Position numbers and translations under genes: made by a program. From Salmonella enterica subsp. enterica serovar Choleraesuis (lineage in GTDB: Bacteria > Pseudomonadota > Gammaproteobacteria > Enterobacterales > Enterobacteriaceae), in the NCBI GenBank assembly GCA_022846635.1, contig AP025685.1:248001-312000 (forward strand): a DNA stretch of 64,000 nt. Reading direction: 5' to 3'. How positions within the stretch are numbered: the stretch's first letter is position 1; every line of letters starts with the position of its first letter. Below are positions 9,811 through 18,333 of this stretch, in pieces. A model generated the notes under the pieces. That model was not told the DNA's origin. It was given only the letters and a program-made list of their open reading frames with translations, and ran no database searches.

Positions 9811-10569
9811 ATGACACAACGTATTGCTTTAATTACCGGCGGCAGCCGTGGACTGGGAAAAAACGCGGCGCTGAAGCTGGCGGCGCGGGGAACAGGCATT
9901 ATTATCACCTGGCAAAATCGTGAAGATGAGGCGCAGAAGGTCGTCAATGAAATCACGTCTCAGGGCGGAAAAGCCGTTGCAATTCAATTGAATGTTGGCG
10001 ACAGCTCAACATTCTCAATGTTTGCTTCTCACGTGACCAACGCCCTGCGGGAAACCTGGCAGCGCGATACATTTGATTATTTAATCAACAACGCGGGTAC
10101 TGGTCTGCATAAGCCTTATGCCGAAACCACAGAAGCGGAATTTGACCACCTGGCGGCCGTACATCTTAAAGGGCCATTCTTCCTGACACAGATCCTGCTG
10201 CCATTGATAGCGGACGGCGGCCGGATACTGAACGTATCCAGTGGTCTGGCTCGTTTCGCTATGCCGGGCGCCAGCGCCTACGCGGCAATGAAAGGGGCAA
10301 TGGAAGTGCTAACGCGTTACCAGGCGAAAGAGCTGGGCGCACGGGGCATCCGGGCGAACGTTATCGCGCCGGGAGCAATCGCCACTGATTTTAATGGCGG
10401 GACTGTGCGTGATAATCAGCAGGTCAATGATATGGTTGCCAGCCAGACTGCGTTGGGCCGCACCGGTCTGCCGGACGATATCGGCGATGCTATCGCGGCG
10501 CTGCTAAGCGACGAGCTGGGTTGGATGAACGCTCAGCGGATTGAGGTTTCAGGTGGCATGTTCCTGTAA
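9811..10569 (+). CDS. Short-chain dehydrogenase/reductase (SDR)
   Basis: A 252-residue classical SDR oxidoreductase. The cofactor loop is TGGSRGLG (9-16), followed by NNAG (93-96), catalytic Ser in NVSSG (143/144) and YAAMK (Tyr157, Lys161), all present, so it should be active with NAD(P)H. The C-terminal IEVSGGMFL matches 3-oxoacyl-reductase-like SDRs. AGGGG lies 9 bases before the ATG. It is divergent from yhjC with 118 bp between them, a typical LysR-target layout. The substrate is unknown, and the gene is not at this place in E. coli. Confidence 0.85.
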   Translation: MTQRIALITGGSRGLGKNAALKLAARGTGIIITWQNREDEAQKVVNEITSQGGKAVAIQLNVGDSSTFSMFASHVTNALRETWQRDTFDYLINNAGTGLHKPYAETTEAEFDHLAAVHLKGPFFLTQILLPLIADGGRILNVSSGLARFAMPGASAYAAMKGAMEVLTRYQAKELGARGIRANVIAPGAIATDFNGGTVRDNQQVNDMVASQTALGRTGLPDDIGDAIAALLSDELGWMNAQRIEVSGGMFL

Positions 10570-10590
10570 TGAAATAATTGTTGCGCCGGA

Positions 10591-11118
10591 TCAGCCTAGC
10601 TCCCGGCGCAGCAGGCTAAAAATCCAGTCATCTTTCCATTCGCCGCCTATCATGTAATTTTCCCGCAGGCATCCTTCCAGCTGGAAATTACATTTCTCCA
10701 GAGTATTGCGCGAAGCCTGGTTGCCGACGGTAACCGTCGCGGTGAGCTTACGCATTGAAGGGTTAGAAAAAGCCATCCGGCAAACGGCCCGCAACGATTC
10801 ACTACCGTATCCCTGGCCAAACGCGGCGGGATCTAGCATAAAGCCGACCTCCGAAACCCCAGGCTCTCGCCAGACAAAGCCGCTCAGCCCCAGCGGCTGC
10901 TGGGTTTGCTTGTCGCGCAAAACCAGGCACAACCAGTGGCGGCTACCCGGTGACCAGCGCGGCAGCCGGGTTTCAAAGGCCGCGCGTAGAGTGGTTTCCG
11001 GCAGCGGATCGCCAACGAAACGCAGCACTTCGGGGTCGCGCTGTAGCGCGGAAAAAAAGGCCCAATCGCTGGCTCGGATTTGCGTCATTTTTAAGCGTGG
11101 GGTTTCAATTTCTATCAT
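10591..11118 (-). CDS. GNAT acetyltransferase, RimJ/RimL type
   Basis: A 175-residue GNAT-family N-acetyltransferase of the RimJ/RimL/Acetyltransf_3 type. It opens with the family start IETPRLKMTQI, has the acetyl-CoA loop region FGQGYGSESLRAVCRMAF (about 105-122, Q/RxxGxG/A-like) and the later ASRNTLEKCNFQLEG motif typical of this subgroup. AGGAGG precedes the ATG. Substrates of such proteins range from ribosomal proteins to small amines and antibiotics; nothing here decides which. It is convergent with the SDR gene. Confidence 0.85.
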   Translation of the reverse strand: MIEIETPRLKMTQIRASDWAFFSALQRDPEVLRFVGDPLPETTLRAAFETRLPRWSPGSRHWLCLVLRDKQTQQPLGLSGFVWREPGVSEVGFMLDPAAFGQGYGSESLRAVCRMAFSNPSMRKLTATVTVGNQASRNTLEKCNFQLEGCLRENYMIGGEWKDDWIFSLLRRELG

Positions 11119-11215
11119 CTGTGCCTCCTGGCTATTACTTCACTATAGCTGGTGGGGGAGGCAGGAGCGGGGGCAGGTTGGGATTTTAATTAATTAAAGT
11201 CTCTACTGGCGTTGC

Positions 11216-11527
11216 TTAGGCTTCAATACGCCGAAACGCTATTACGTAAAACTGGTTCTGGCCGGGGTAGATTTCGCTAATCACCTGTTTTAGCTCGTCG
11301 AGCGCCATGTTTTCCTGGCGGGCGTGCTCGTTGGTTAACTGATCCAGCGTTACCGGGCTGCAACTCAGCACTTCAATCGTGCAAAAATAATGATTATCTT
11401 CAAACCGCCCGACACGCAGAATATCTCCGGTTTTGAAGTGGGATTCGCTGGCATCGCGGATAGTGATAGTTTTTAAATCAGCCAGAATGTCATGCTCAAA
11501 GCGCTGAAAGAAAGTGATGTCATTCAT
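11216..11527 (-). CDS. yqfB: YqfB-type ASCH-domain N4-acetylcytidine amidohydrolase
   Basis: A 103-residue ASCH-domain protein closely similar to E. coli YqfB, which hydrolyses N4-acetylcytidine to cytidine and acetate. The residues equivalent to the E. coli catalytic Lys21, Thr24 and Glu74 are present as Lys19, Thr22 and Glu72, two positions earlier because the N-terminus is two residues shorter. The [15 protein letters not shown] core and [11 protein letters not shown] tail are conserved. In E. coli yqfB is in another part of the chromosome, so its place here is a rearrangement or a second copy. An uncertain small ORF ends 6 bases upstream. Confidence 0.88.
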   Translation of the reverse strand: MNDITFFQRFEHDILADLKTITIRDASESHFKTGDILRVGRFEDNHYFCTIEVLSCSPVTLDQLTNEHARQENMALDELKQVISEIYPGQNQFYVIAFRRIEA

Positions 11528-11533
11528 AGTGTG

Positions 11534-11728
11534 TCATTCCATTACCGGTTTGGGCAGCCAGTGTAGCAGATTGCCTGCCTGCTGGGGCGTGACGCTGCGC
11601 GGGGCCGTCGGGCCAAAAAGCTGGCGATCCTGGCCCGATATCATCGTCTTTTGACAATTGCCCCTCTCACGGAATAAGTCGCTCCGGCTTAAAATAGCTT
11701 CATCGACACGGTTAATTAGAAAATACAT
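11534..11728 (-). CDS. Small hypothetical ORF upstream of yqfB (uncertain)
   Basis: A 64-codon frame beginning MYFLINRVDEAILSRSD and ending 6 bases before yqfB on the same strand. CCAGG lies 6-10 bases before its ATG. The opening resembles the short N-terminal strand of ToxR/CadC-type winged-helix regulators, and TPQQAGNLLHWL resembles their first helix, but the segment is too short and too divergent to call. It could be a decayed regulator remnant, a small protein, or chance. The rest of the gap to 11875 is AT-rich and holds the metallo-hydrolase promoter region. Confidence 0.25.
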   Translation of the reverse strand: MYFLINRVDEAILSRSDLFRERGNCQKTMISGQDRQLFGPTAPRSVTPQQAGNLLHWLPKPVME

Positions 11729-11875
11729 TTAAACCTGGCCATAAATATAGGTTTATCTAACATCTGGTAGCTATGAATTTATTTGGCTATTTCAAATGAG
11801 TGATTCTGATTAATTATCCATAGCCGTTTTTATATTCCTGTGATTATTTCCTGAATATTCAGGAGGAGACTTATT

Positions 11876-12652
11876 ATGATGTTCCATCAGATTCGTAGCG
11901 CCACTGCCATTATTCATTATGCGGGTAAAAAACTTCTCCTTGACCCGATGTTATCTGCCAAAGGGGCCTTCCCAGGTTTTCCCTTTACCATGAATAGTCA
12001 TCGGCGTAACCCATTGGTTGATTTGCCTATTCCGGTATCTGAAATTATTGATGTGGATGCGGTTATCGTCACCCATACCCACGCCGACCACTGGGATGCG
12101 GCGGCCAGGGCGCTGATACCGCGTGATATGTATATCTTCGTGCAAAATGCCTCCGATATGAGTGAGCTGCAAGAAGATGGCTTTACTAATTTGCATATTA
12201 TTGGCGAAGATAATGACTTTTTTGGCATTAAGCTGACGCCGATTGAATGCCAGCACGGTAGTGATGAAGTTTTTCAGCAACAGCCAGAAGGCGAAATGCT
12301 GGGGGAGGCGGTTGGCGTAATTATGCAGGCGCAAAATGAAAAAACTATATATATCGCGGGTGACACTATCTGGACGCAAAAAGTAGAAGATGCGTTGAAA
12401 ATTTATCAGCCTGATATCGTCATATTGAATACCGGTTATGCACTAATGGAAAAATATGGCCCCATTATCATGGGAAAAGAGGATGTAATCCGTACACATA
12501 ATGTATTGCCATCCGCACAGATTATTGCCACTCATATGGAGGCGGTAAATCATTACGGACAGACCCGCCAGGATATTCGCGATATTGTCGCGCTCCATCA
12601 TCTTGAGGCTTTGGTCAGCATTCCGGAGGATGGCGAGCGGGTGCGGTTGTAA
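11876..12652 (+). CDS. Metallo-beta-lactamase-fold hydrolase
   Basis: A 258-residue MBL-fold protein of the UlaG/YtsP-like branch (metal-dependent hydrolase). The zinc motif HTHADHWD is at 67-74, with later metal-ligand candidates CQHGSD (about 123-128), AGDTIW (about 160-165) and ATHMEAVNHY (about 218-227). It lacks a signal peptide, so it is cytoplasmic and not a secreted beta-lactamase. CAGGAGGAGAC gives a very strong ribosome site. Base composition is more AT-rich than its neighbours, which suggests acquisition. The substrate is unknown. Confidence 0.82.
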   Translation: MMFHQIRSATAIIHYAGKKLLLDPMLSAKGAFPGFPFTMNSHRRNPLVDLPIPVSEIIDVDAVIVTHTHADHWDAAARALIPRDMYIFVQNASDMSELQEDGFTNLHIIGEDNDFFGIKLTPIECQHGSDEVFQQQPEGEMLGEAVGVIMQAQNEKTIYIAGDTIWTQKVEDALKIYQPDIVILNTGYALMEKYGPIIMGKEDVIRTHNVLPSAQIIATHMEAVNHYGQTRQDIRDIVALHHLEALVSIPEDGERVRL

Positions 12653-12691
12653 TCAAACTTTATACTGTTTTCATTGCCAGACGGCAGGCAT

Positions 12692-12722
12692 AAAAAAACT
12701 GGCTGCTGGCAGCCAGTTTTTT
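12692..12722. terminator. Bidirectional terminator between the metallo-hydrolase and gor
   Basis: AAAAAACTGGCTG and CAGCCAGTTTTTT form a stem with A/T runs on both sides, between convergent genes. Confidence 0.85.
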
Positions 12723-12745
12723 GCATATTCACGGCGCAGCCGTGA

Positions 12746-14098
12746 TTAACGCATAGTAACGAACTCTTCCGCCGCCGTCGGATGGATAGCAACGGTGTTA
12801 TCGAAGTCTTTTTTAGTTGCGCCCATTTTCAGCGCGACAGCAAAGCCTTGCAACATCTCATCCATACCAAACCCGATACCGTGGATCCCGACGATTTTCT
12901 CCTCAGGTCCTACGCAAACCAGCTTCATACGGCATGCCTGGCGGTGGCTGGTAACGGCGGTAAACATCGCGGTAAACGATGATTTATAAACCTTAACCGC
13001 ATCATCGCCAAACTGCTCGCGCGCCTGCGGCTCGGTCAGACCGACGGTGCCAATTGGCGGATGGCTGAATACCACGGTGGCGATATTTTCGTAGTCCAGA
13101 TGCTCCTGAGGCTTGTTGTTAAACAGGCGCTCAGACAGGCGACGACCGGCGGCAACCGCAACCGGGGTCAGCTCTACGTGCCCGGTATTGTCGCCAACGG
13201 CGTAGATGCCGGCCACGTTAGTATTCTGGAATTTATCGACCTTAATATAGCCTTTATCGTCGGTTGCAACGCCGGTCACGCTGAGGTTAAAGCTGTCGTT
13301 TGCCGGTTCGCGGCCAATGGCCCAAATCAGGCTATCTACGGTCAGAGTGCGGCCATCTTCCAGAGTCAGAGTCAGGCTACCGTCGCCATTTTTAACCACA
13401 GATTTCGGAATAGCCTGGGTGTGCAGAGTTGGCCCTTCGGCAGCCATGATCTCAACCAGCGTCTCTGAAAGCATTGGGTCGAAGCTACGCAGCGGTGCGT
13501 GCTTACGTACCAGCAGATGAGTTTCGGAACCCAGCCCGTTGATGACGCCTGCCAGTTCTACGGCGATATAACCTGCGCCAACTACTGCTACACGTTTTGG
13601 TAACTCCGGCAGCTCGAAGAAGCCGTCAGAATCGATACCCAGCTCTGCGCCTGGAATATTCGGATGGCCCGGACGTCCGCCGGTGGCAATCAGAATATGA
13701 TCGGCGGTGAGCTGCTCGCCGTTTACTTCGATGGTGTGAGCATCGATAAAGCGGCCAAAGCCGCGATATACATCAACCTTGTTGTTACCCAGCCCGTTCT
13801 CGTAAGAGGTGTGGATGCGGTCAATATAAGCAGTGCGGCTGGCAATCAGCGTTTTCCAGTCAAAACGATTAATGGTGGTATCGAAGCCGTAATCCGGGCC
13901 ATACATGGTGATGGCTTCGCGGATTTGCGCGGCATGCCACATGACTTTCTTCGGCACGCAGCCGACGTTTACACAGGTACCACCCAGCTCTTTCGCTTCA
14001 ATCAGGGCGCATTTCTTTCCGTGCATCGCCGCGCGATTGATAGAGGCGATGCCGCCGCTGCCGCCGCCAAGGGCGATGTAGTCGTAATGTTTAGTCAT
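12746..14098 (-). CDS. gor: Glutathione reductase
   Basis: A 450-residue cytosolic flavoenzyme that reduces glutathione disulfide with NADPH. The FAD site GGGSGG is near residues 11-16, the redox-active disulfide is Cys42/Cys47 in GGTCVNVGC, the NADPH site is [13 protein letters not shown], and the catalytic base His439 lies in HPTAAEE at the end. The length is identical to E. coli Gor. AAGGT precedes the ATG. Gor usually belongs to the OxyR regulon in enterobacteria; no OxyR site was identified by eye. The location beside rlmJ matches E. coli. Confidence 0.96.
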   Translation of the reverse strand: MTKHYDYIALGGGSGGIASINRAAMHGKKCALIEAKELGGTCVNVGCVPKKVMWHAAQIREAITMYGPDYGFDTTINRFDWKTLIASRTAYIDRIHTSYENGLGNNKVDVYRGFGRFIDAHTIEVNGEQLTADHILIATGGRPGHPNIPGAELGIDSDGFFELPELPKRVAVVGAGYIAVELAGVINGLGSETHLLVRKHAPLRSFDPMLSETLVEIMAAEGPTLHTQAIPKSVVKNGDGSLTLTLEDGRTLTVDSLIWAIGREPANDSFNLSVTGVATDDKGYIKVDKFQNTNVAGIYAVGDNTGHVELTPVAVAAGRRLSERLFNNKPQEHLDYENIATVVFSHPPIGTVGLTEPQAREQFGDDAVKVYKSSFTAMFTAVTSHRQACRMKLVCVGPEEKIVGIHGIGFGMDEMLQGFAVALKMGATKKDFDNTVAIHPTAAEEFVTMR

Positions 14099-14184
14099 GG
14101 CTATTACCTTAAGCTTGCTCCAGTTCTGGGCGATTATCGCCCCCGGTGTGGATTAATACCGTAGCAGAAAGCGCCGCAATGTTT

Positions 14185-15027
14185 TTACTCCGGCACAACC
14201 CAACTCAGCGTAGTGTGGCCGGTGCCGGACGGCGATAACTGACGATGTAACCACGGCAGCAGTTCATTCATCTGCTGTTCCAGCTTCCACGGCGGATTGA
14301 TGACAATCATTCCTGATGCGGTCATCCCGTGGCGATCGCTGTCTGGCAGTACCGCCAGTTCAATTTGCAGTATACGGCGGATGCCGGTGGCTTCCAGTGA
14401 ACTCAGCAACCTTTTGATCTGCTGGCGTAAAACTACCGGATACCACAATGCATAAACGCCAGTGGCGAAACGTTTGTGACCTTCTTTAATGCCATCCACC
14501 ACCGCCTGATAGTCGGTTTTCAGCTCATAAGGCGGGTCGATAAGCACCAGCCCACGGCGGGAAACCGGCGGCAGCTTCGCTTTAAGCTGCATATAGCCAT
14601 CGGCGCGTTCAACCCGGCTGCGGGCATCTTTTTGAAATTCACTGCGCAGCAGCGGGAAATCGCTCGGATGCAGCTCGGTCAGCTGCAGGCTGTCTTGTTC
14701 GCGCAGCAGATGGCGGGCAACCAGCGGGGAGCCTGGATAGTAACGCAGCTGGCCGCTGCGATTGAGCGCCTCAATAGCGCCGAGATAAGGTTTCATCAGA
14801 TCCGGAATATCGTCACGGCCCCAGATACGGCCAATGCCGTCCAGGTACTCTCCGGTACGCTCCGCGTGTTCTGAGGATAGCTGATAACGCCCGGCCCCGG
14901 CATGGGTGTCGAGGTACAAAAACGGTTTATCTTTCTCTTTCAAAGACTCAATGATTAGGCTCTGAACGGTGTGTTTTAAAACGTCGGCATGGTTGCCTGC
15001 GTGAAAGCTGTGGCGATAACTGAGCAT
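14185..15027 (-). CDS. rlmJ: 23S rRNA m6A2030 methyltransferase RlmJ
   Basis: A 280-residue SAM-dependent methyltransferase that makes m6A at 23S rRNA position 2030. The start at 15027 (MLSYRHSFHAGNHADVLKH) matches E. coli RlmJ; the open frame extends another 54 codons upstream into the intergenic region shared with prlC. The SAM-binding LYLDTHAGAGRY and catalytic IDPPYE (N6-adenine methylase type) motifs are present. E. coli RlmJ is also called YhiR and was linked to using DNA as a nutrient. It is divergent from prlC. Confidence 0.94.
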   Translation of the reverse strand: MLSYRHSFHAGNHADVLKHTVQSLIIESLKEKDKPFLYLDTHAGAGRYQLSSEHAERTGEYLDGIGRIWGRDDIPDLMKPYLGAIEALNRSGQLRYYPGSPLVARHLLREQDSLQLTELHPSDFPLLRSEFQKDARSRVERADGYMQLKAKLPPVSRRGLVLIDPPYELKTDYQAVVDGIKEGHKRFATGVYALWYPVVLRQQIKRLLSSLEATGIRRILQIELAVLPDSDRHGMTASGMIVINPPWKLEQQMNELLPWLHRQLSPSGTGHTTLSWVVPE

Positions 15028-15272
15028 GTAGACTGGGTTCCCAGGAGCATCGGTGAGGGGATTCGCCACAGTATACCCGAAAAGGTCCCCTGCGCAGAGG
15101 GACAGCCGCTGGTTAAATCGCCGCCAGACATTGCACCTGATGTGCCTGCAGCGCGCATCGCCATTGAAATTCACTACACTTAACCCCATGCTAACTCAAT
15201 GTTCGTCGTCGGCTTTTCGACGTTTAAGGCGCCACACGTTGCGCTCCACTCACATTTATCAGGACTGCGCTT

Positions 15273-17315
15273 ATGACTAACCCATTGCTCACGCCTTTTT
15301 CTTTACCTCCGTTTTCTGCCATCCAACCTGAACATGTGGTTCCAGCCGTGACTAAAGCGCTGGATGCCTGCCGGGCGGAGGTAGAGCGCGTGGTGGCTCA
15401 GGGCGCACCTTATCGTTGGGATAACCTGTGCCAGCCGCTGGCGGAAGTGGATGACCATTTAGGCCGCATTTTCTCCCCGGTAAGCCACCTTAACTCGGTT
15501 AAGAACAGCCCGGAGCTGCGCGCCGCTTATGAGCAGACGCTGCCGCTGCTGTCGGAATACAGCACCTGGGTCGGCCAGCATAAAGGCCTGTATGACGCTT
15601 ACCGCGACCTGCGCGACGGCCCGCATTACGCCGGCCTCGAAACCGCGCAGAAAAAAGCGGTAGATAATGCGCTGCGTGATTTTGAACTGTCCGGCATTGG
15701 CCTGCCGCCAGCCGAACAGAAACGCTACGGTGAAATTGCCGCCCGTCTTTCTGAACTTGGCTCCACATTTAGCAATAACGTGCTCGACGCGACCATGGGC
15801 TGGAGTAAGCTGATTACCGATGAAACCCAGCTGGCCGGTATGCCTGAAAGCGCGCTGGCCGCCGCTCAGGCTCAGGCAGAAGCGAAAGAGCAAAAGGGCT
15901 GGCTGCTGACCCTGGATGTACCAAGCTACCTGCCGGTTATGACTTACTGCGATAACCGCGCCCTGCGTGAAGAGATGTACCGTGCTTATACCACCCGCGC
16001 TTCAGACCAGGGGCCAAACGCCGGTAAGTGGGATAACACTCCGGTTATGGCCGAAATTCTGGCGCTGCGCCACGAGCTGGCTCAACTGCTGGGCTTTGAA
16101 AACTATGCCACTAAGTCGCTGGCCACCAAAATGGCGGAAGGCACTGACCAGGTGCTGAACTTCCTGGAAGATTTAGCGAAACGCGCGCGTCCTCAGGGTA
16201 AAAAAGAGCTGGAGCAGCTGCGTGCCTACGCGAAGAAAGAGTTTGGCACGCAAGAGCTGGAGCCTTGGGATATCGCCTGGTACAGCGAGAAGCAAAAACA
16301 GCATCTGTACAGCATCAGCGATGAACAGCTGCGTCCTTACTTCCCGGAACAGCGAGTGGTTAACGGCCTGTTTGAAGTGGTAAACCGCATTTACGGGATT
16401 AGCGCGAAAGAGCGCCATGATGTTGATGTCTGGAACCCGGAAGTCCGCTTCTTCGAGTTGTATGACGAAAGCGGCGAGCTGCGCGGTAGCTTCTATCTCG
16501 ACCTTTATGCCCGCGAGCACAAACGCGGCGGGGCATGGATGGATGACTGCGTGGGTCAGATGCGTAAAGCAGACGGTTCGCTGCAAAAACCGGTGGCTTA
16601 CCTTACCTGTAACTTTAACCGTCCGGTTAACGGCAAGCCTGCACTGTTTACCCATGACGAAGTCACCACTCTGTTCCATGAGTTTGGCCATGGTCTGCAC
16701 CATATGCTGACCCGCATTGAAACGCCGGGAGTTGCAGGGATTAACGGCGTGCCGTGGGATGCGGTGGAGCTGCCGAGCCAGTTTATGGAAAACTGGTGCT
16801 GGGAGCCGGACGCACTGGCCTTTATTTCCGGCCATTACGAAACCGGCGAGCCTCTGCCACAGGCGCTGCTGGATAAAATGCTGGCGGCTAAAAACTACCA
16901 GGCCGCGCTGTTTATTCTGCGTCAGCTGGAGTTTGGTCTGTTCGACTTCCGCCTGCACGCCGAGTTTAATCCACAGCAGGGTGCCAAAGTGCTGGAGACA
17001 CTGGCCGAGATTAAAAAACAGGTTGCCGTGGTGCCGTCTCCATCATGGGGCCGCTTCCCGCATGCGTTTAGCCATATCTTTGGCGGCGGTTATGCGGCGG
17101 GTTATTACAGCTATCTGTGGGCCGATGTGCTGGCGGCGGATGCCTATTCCCGCTTCGAAGAAGAGGGTATCTTCAACCGTGAAACCGGGCAGTCATTCCT
17201 GGATAACGTACTGAGCCGCGGGGGCTCAGAAGAGCCGATGACTCTGTTTAAACGCTTCCGTGGCCGCGAGCCGCAGCTTGATGCGATGCTGGATCACTAC
17301 GGGATTAAAGGCTGA
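15273..17315 (+). CDS. prlC: Oligopeptidase A (PrlC)
   Basis: A 680-residue cytosolic M3-family zinc metallopeptidase that degrades oligopeptides and signal peptides. The zinc motif HEFGH is at about 470-474 in TTLFHEFGHGLHHM, and the downstream third ligand region MENWCWEP is present. The length equals E. coli PrlC. It precedes rsmJ in the same direction with about 190 bp between, which includes a short hairpin, so co-transcription is possible as in E. coli. In E. coli the pair responds to heat shock. Confidence 0.96.
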   Translation: MTNPLLTPFSLPPFSAIQPEHVVPAVTKALDACRAEVERVVAQGAPYRWDNLCQPLAEVDDHLGRIFSPVSHLNSVKNSPELRAAYEQTLPLLSEYSTWVGQHKGLYDAYRDLRDGPHYAGLETAQKKAVDNALRDFELSGIGLPPAEQKRYGEIAARLSELGSTFSNNVLDATMGWSKLITDETQLAGMPESALAAAQAQAEAKEQKGWLLTLDVPSYLPVMTYCDNRALREEMYRAYTTRASDQGPNAGKWDNTPVMAEILALRHELAQLLGFENYATKSLATKMAEGTDQVLNFLEDLAKRARPQGKKELEQLRAYAKKEFGTQELEPWDIAWYSEKQKQHLYSISDEQLRPYFPEQRVVNGLFEVVNRIYGISAKERHDVDVWNPEVRFFELYDESGELRGSFYLDLYAREHKRGGAWMDDCVGQMRKADGSLQKPVAYLTCNFNRPVNGKPALFTHDEVTTLFHEFGHGLHHMLTRIETPGVAGINGVPWDAVELPSQFMENWCWEPDALAFISGHYETGEPLPQALLDKMLAAKNYQAALFILRQLEFGLFDFRLHAEFNPQQGAKVLETLAEIKKQVAVVPSPSWGRFPHAFSHIFGGGYAAGYYSYLWADVLAADAYSRFEEEGIFNRETGQSFLDNVLSRGGSEEPMTLFKRFRGREPQLDAMLDHYGIKG

Positions 17316-17428
17316 TTTTCCCTCTGATTTAAGCGGCTGCACTTATGTCCCCAGGTCACGTACAATCACTGCGTTTCCTGGGGATAACACAAGTTACCCC
17401 GGCCTCTTAGCGAAGGTAGCCATGGGCT

Positions 17429-17454
17429 TAGCAAATTCGCGGTTTGCGAATTTG
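17429..17454 (+). other. Hairpin between prlC and rsmJ
   Basis: CAAATTCGC-GGTTT-GCGAATTTG, a perfect 9-bp stem followed by a weak T-containing stretch. It may be an attenuating terminator or RNA-stabilising structure in the prlC-rsmJ transcript. Confidence 0.5.
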
Positions 17455-17505
17455 TTGTTCTCTGGCTGTCGCCACGCAACTCAAATTATTTAGGATAAAG
17501 CGGAA

Positions 17506-18252
17506 GTGAAAATCTGCTTAATTGATGAAACGGGCGCCGGAGACGGCGCCTTATCTGTTCTTGCTACCCGCTGGGGACTGGAGCATGACGATGACAACCT
17601 GATGGCATTAGTGCTGACGGCTGAGCATCTGGAGCTGCGCAAACGCGATGAGCCAAAGCTGGGCGGTATCTATGTTGATTTTGTTGGCGGTGCGATGGCT
17701 CATCGCCGTCGTTTTGGCGGCGGGCGCGGCGAAGCGGTGGCTAAGGCAGTCGGCATTAAGAGTGGTTATTTGCCGGACGTTGTAGATGCAACCGCTGGCC
17801 TGGGCCGGGATGCGTATGTGCTGGCATCGGTCGGCTGTCGGGTGCGCATGGTCGAGCGCCATCCGGTAGTGGCGGCGCTGCTGGATGATGGTCTGCGCCG
17901 TGGTTACGAAGATGCGGAGATTGGCCCGTGGCTGCGTGAACGCTTACAGCTTATTCACGCTTCCAGCCTGTCGGCACTGGCAGAGATAACGCCGCGCCCT
18001 GAAGTGGTCTATCTCGATCCGATGTTTCCCCATCGCCAGAAAAGCGCGCTGGTGAAAAAGGAGATGCGGGTGTTCCAGTCGCTGGTGGGCGCTGACGAGG
18101 ATGCCGATGGTCTGCTGGAGCCTGCGCGTCGTCTGGCGACCAGGCGTATTGTGGTCAAGCGACCTGATTATGCGCCGCCGCTGGCTGATGTGGCGACATC
18201 CAATGCGGTTGTCACGAAAGGTCACCGGTTCGATATTTATCCTCCGCTATAA
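17506..18252 (+). CDS. rsmJ: 16S rRNA m2G1516 methyltransferase RsmJ
   Basis: A 248-residue SAM-dependent enzyme that makes m2G1516 in 16S rRNA. It begins with GTG ([14 protein letters not shown]), preceded by GCGGAA. The SAM-binding [17 protein letters not shown] motif is around 92-108 and the catalytic-loop motif YLDPMFPH is around 168. Close similarity to E. coli RsmJ (YhiQ) runs over the full length. In E. coli dtpB follows toward uspA; here the arginine block occupies that place. Confidence 0.95.
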   Translation: MKICLIDETGAGDGALSVLATRWGLEHDDDNLMALVLTAEHLELRKRDEPKLGGIYVDFVGGAMAHRRRFGGGRGEAVAKAVGIKSGYLPDVVDATAGLGRDAYVLASVGCRVRMVERHPVVAALLDDGLRRGYEDAEIGPWLRERLQLIHASSLSALAEITPRPEVVYLDPMFPHRQKSALVKKEMRVFQSLVGADEDADGLLEPARRLATRRIVVKRPDYAPPLADVATSNAVVTKGHRFDIYPPL

Positions 18253-18257
18253 ACCAC

Positions 18258-18286
18258 AACGCCCGCATTTGCGGGCGTTATTTTTA
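18258..18286 (+). terminator. Rho-independent terminator after rsmJ
   Basis: AACGCCCGC-ATTT-GCGGGCGTT followed by ATTTTT, 5 bases after the rsmJ stop. Confidence 0.88.
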
Positions 18287-18333
18287 ATGCAGGTTTTCTG
18301 CATTCCCGGCTACTGTCAGCCAGTTTGTCCTAA

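Noticed and set aside
9693..9956. N-terminal extension of yhjC by 88 codons
   Set aside because: It would overlap the start of the divergent SDR gene and does not match LysR proteins, which begin at the helix-turn-helix.
15027..15189. N-terminal extension of rlmJ by 54 codons
   Set aside because: The extension is not found in E. coli RlmJ, has no ribosome site, and would cover the prlC promoter. The internal ATG at 15027 fits the family.
16173..16958. Minus-strand frame of 261 codons opposite prlC
   Set aside because: Shadow of the highly conserved prlC coding sequence, with antisense-type composition.
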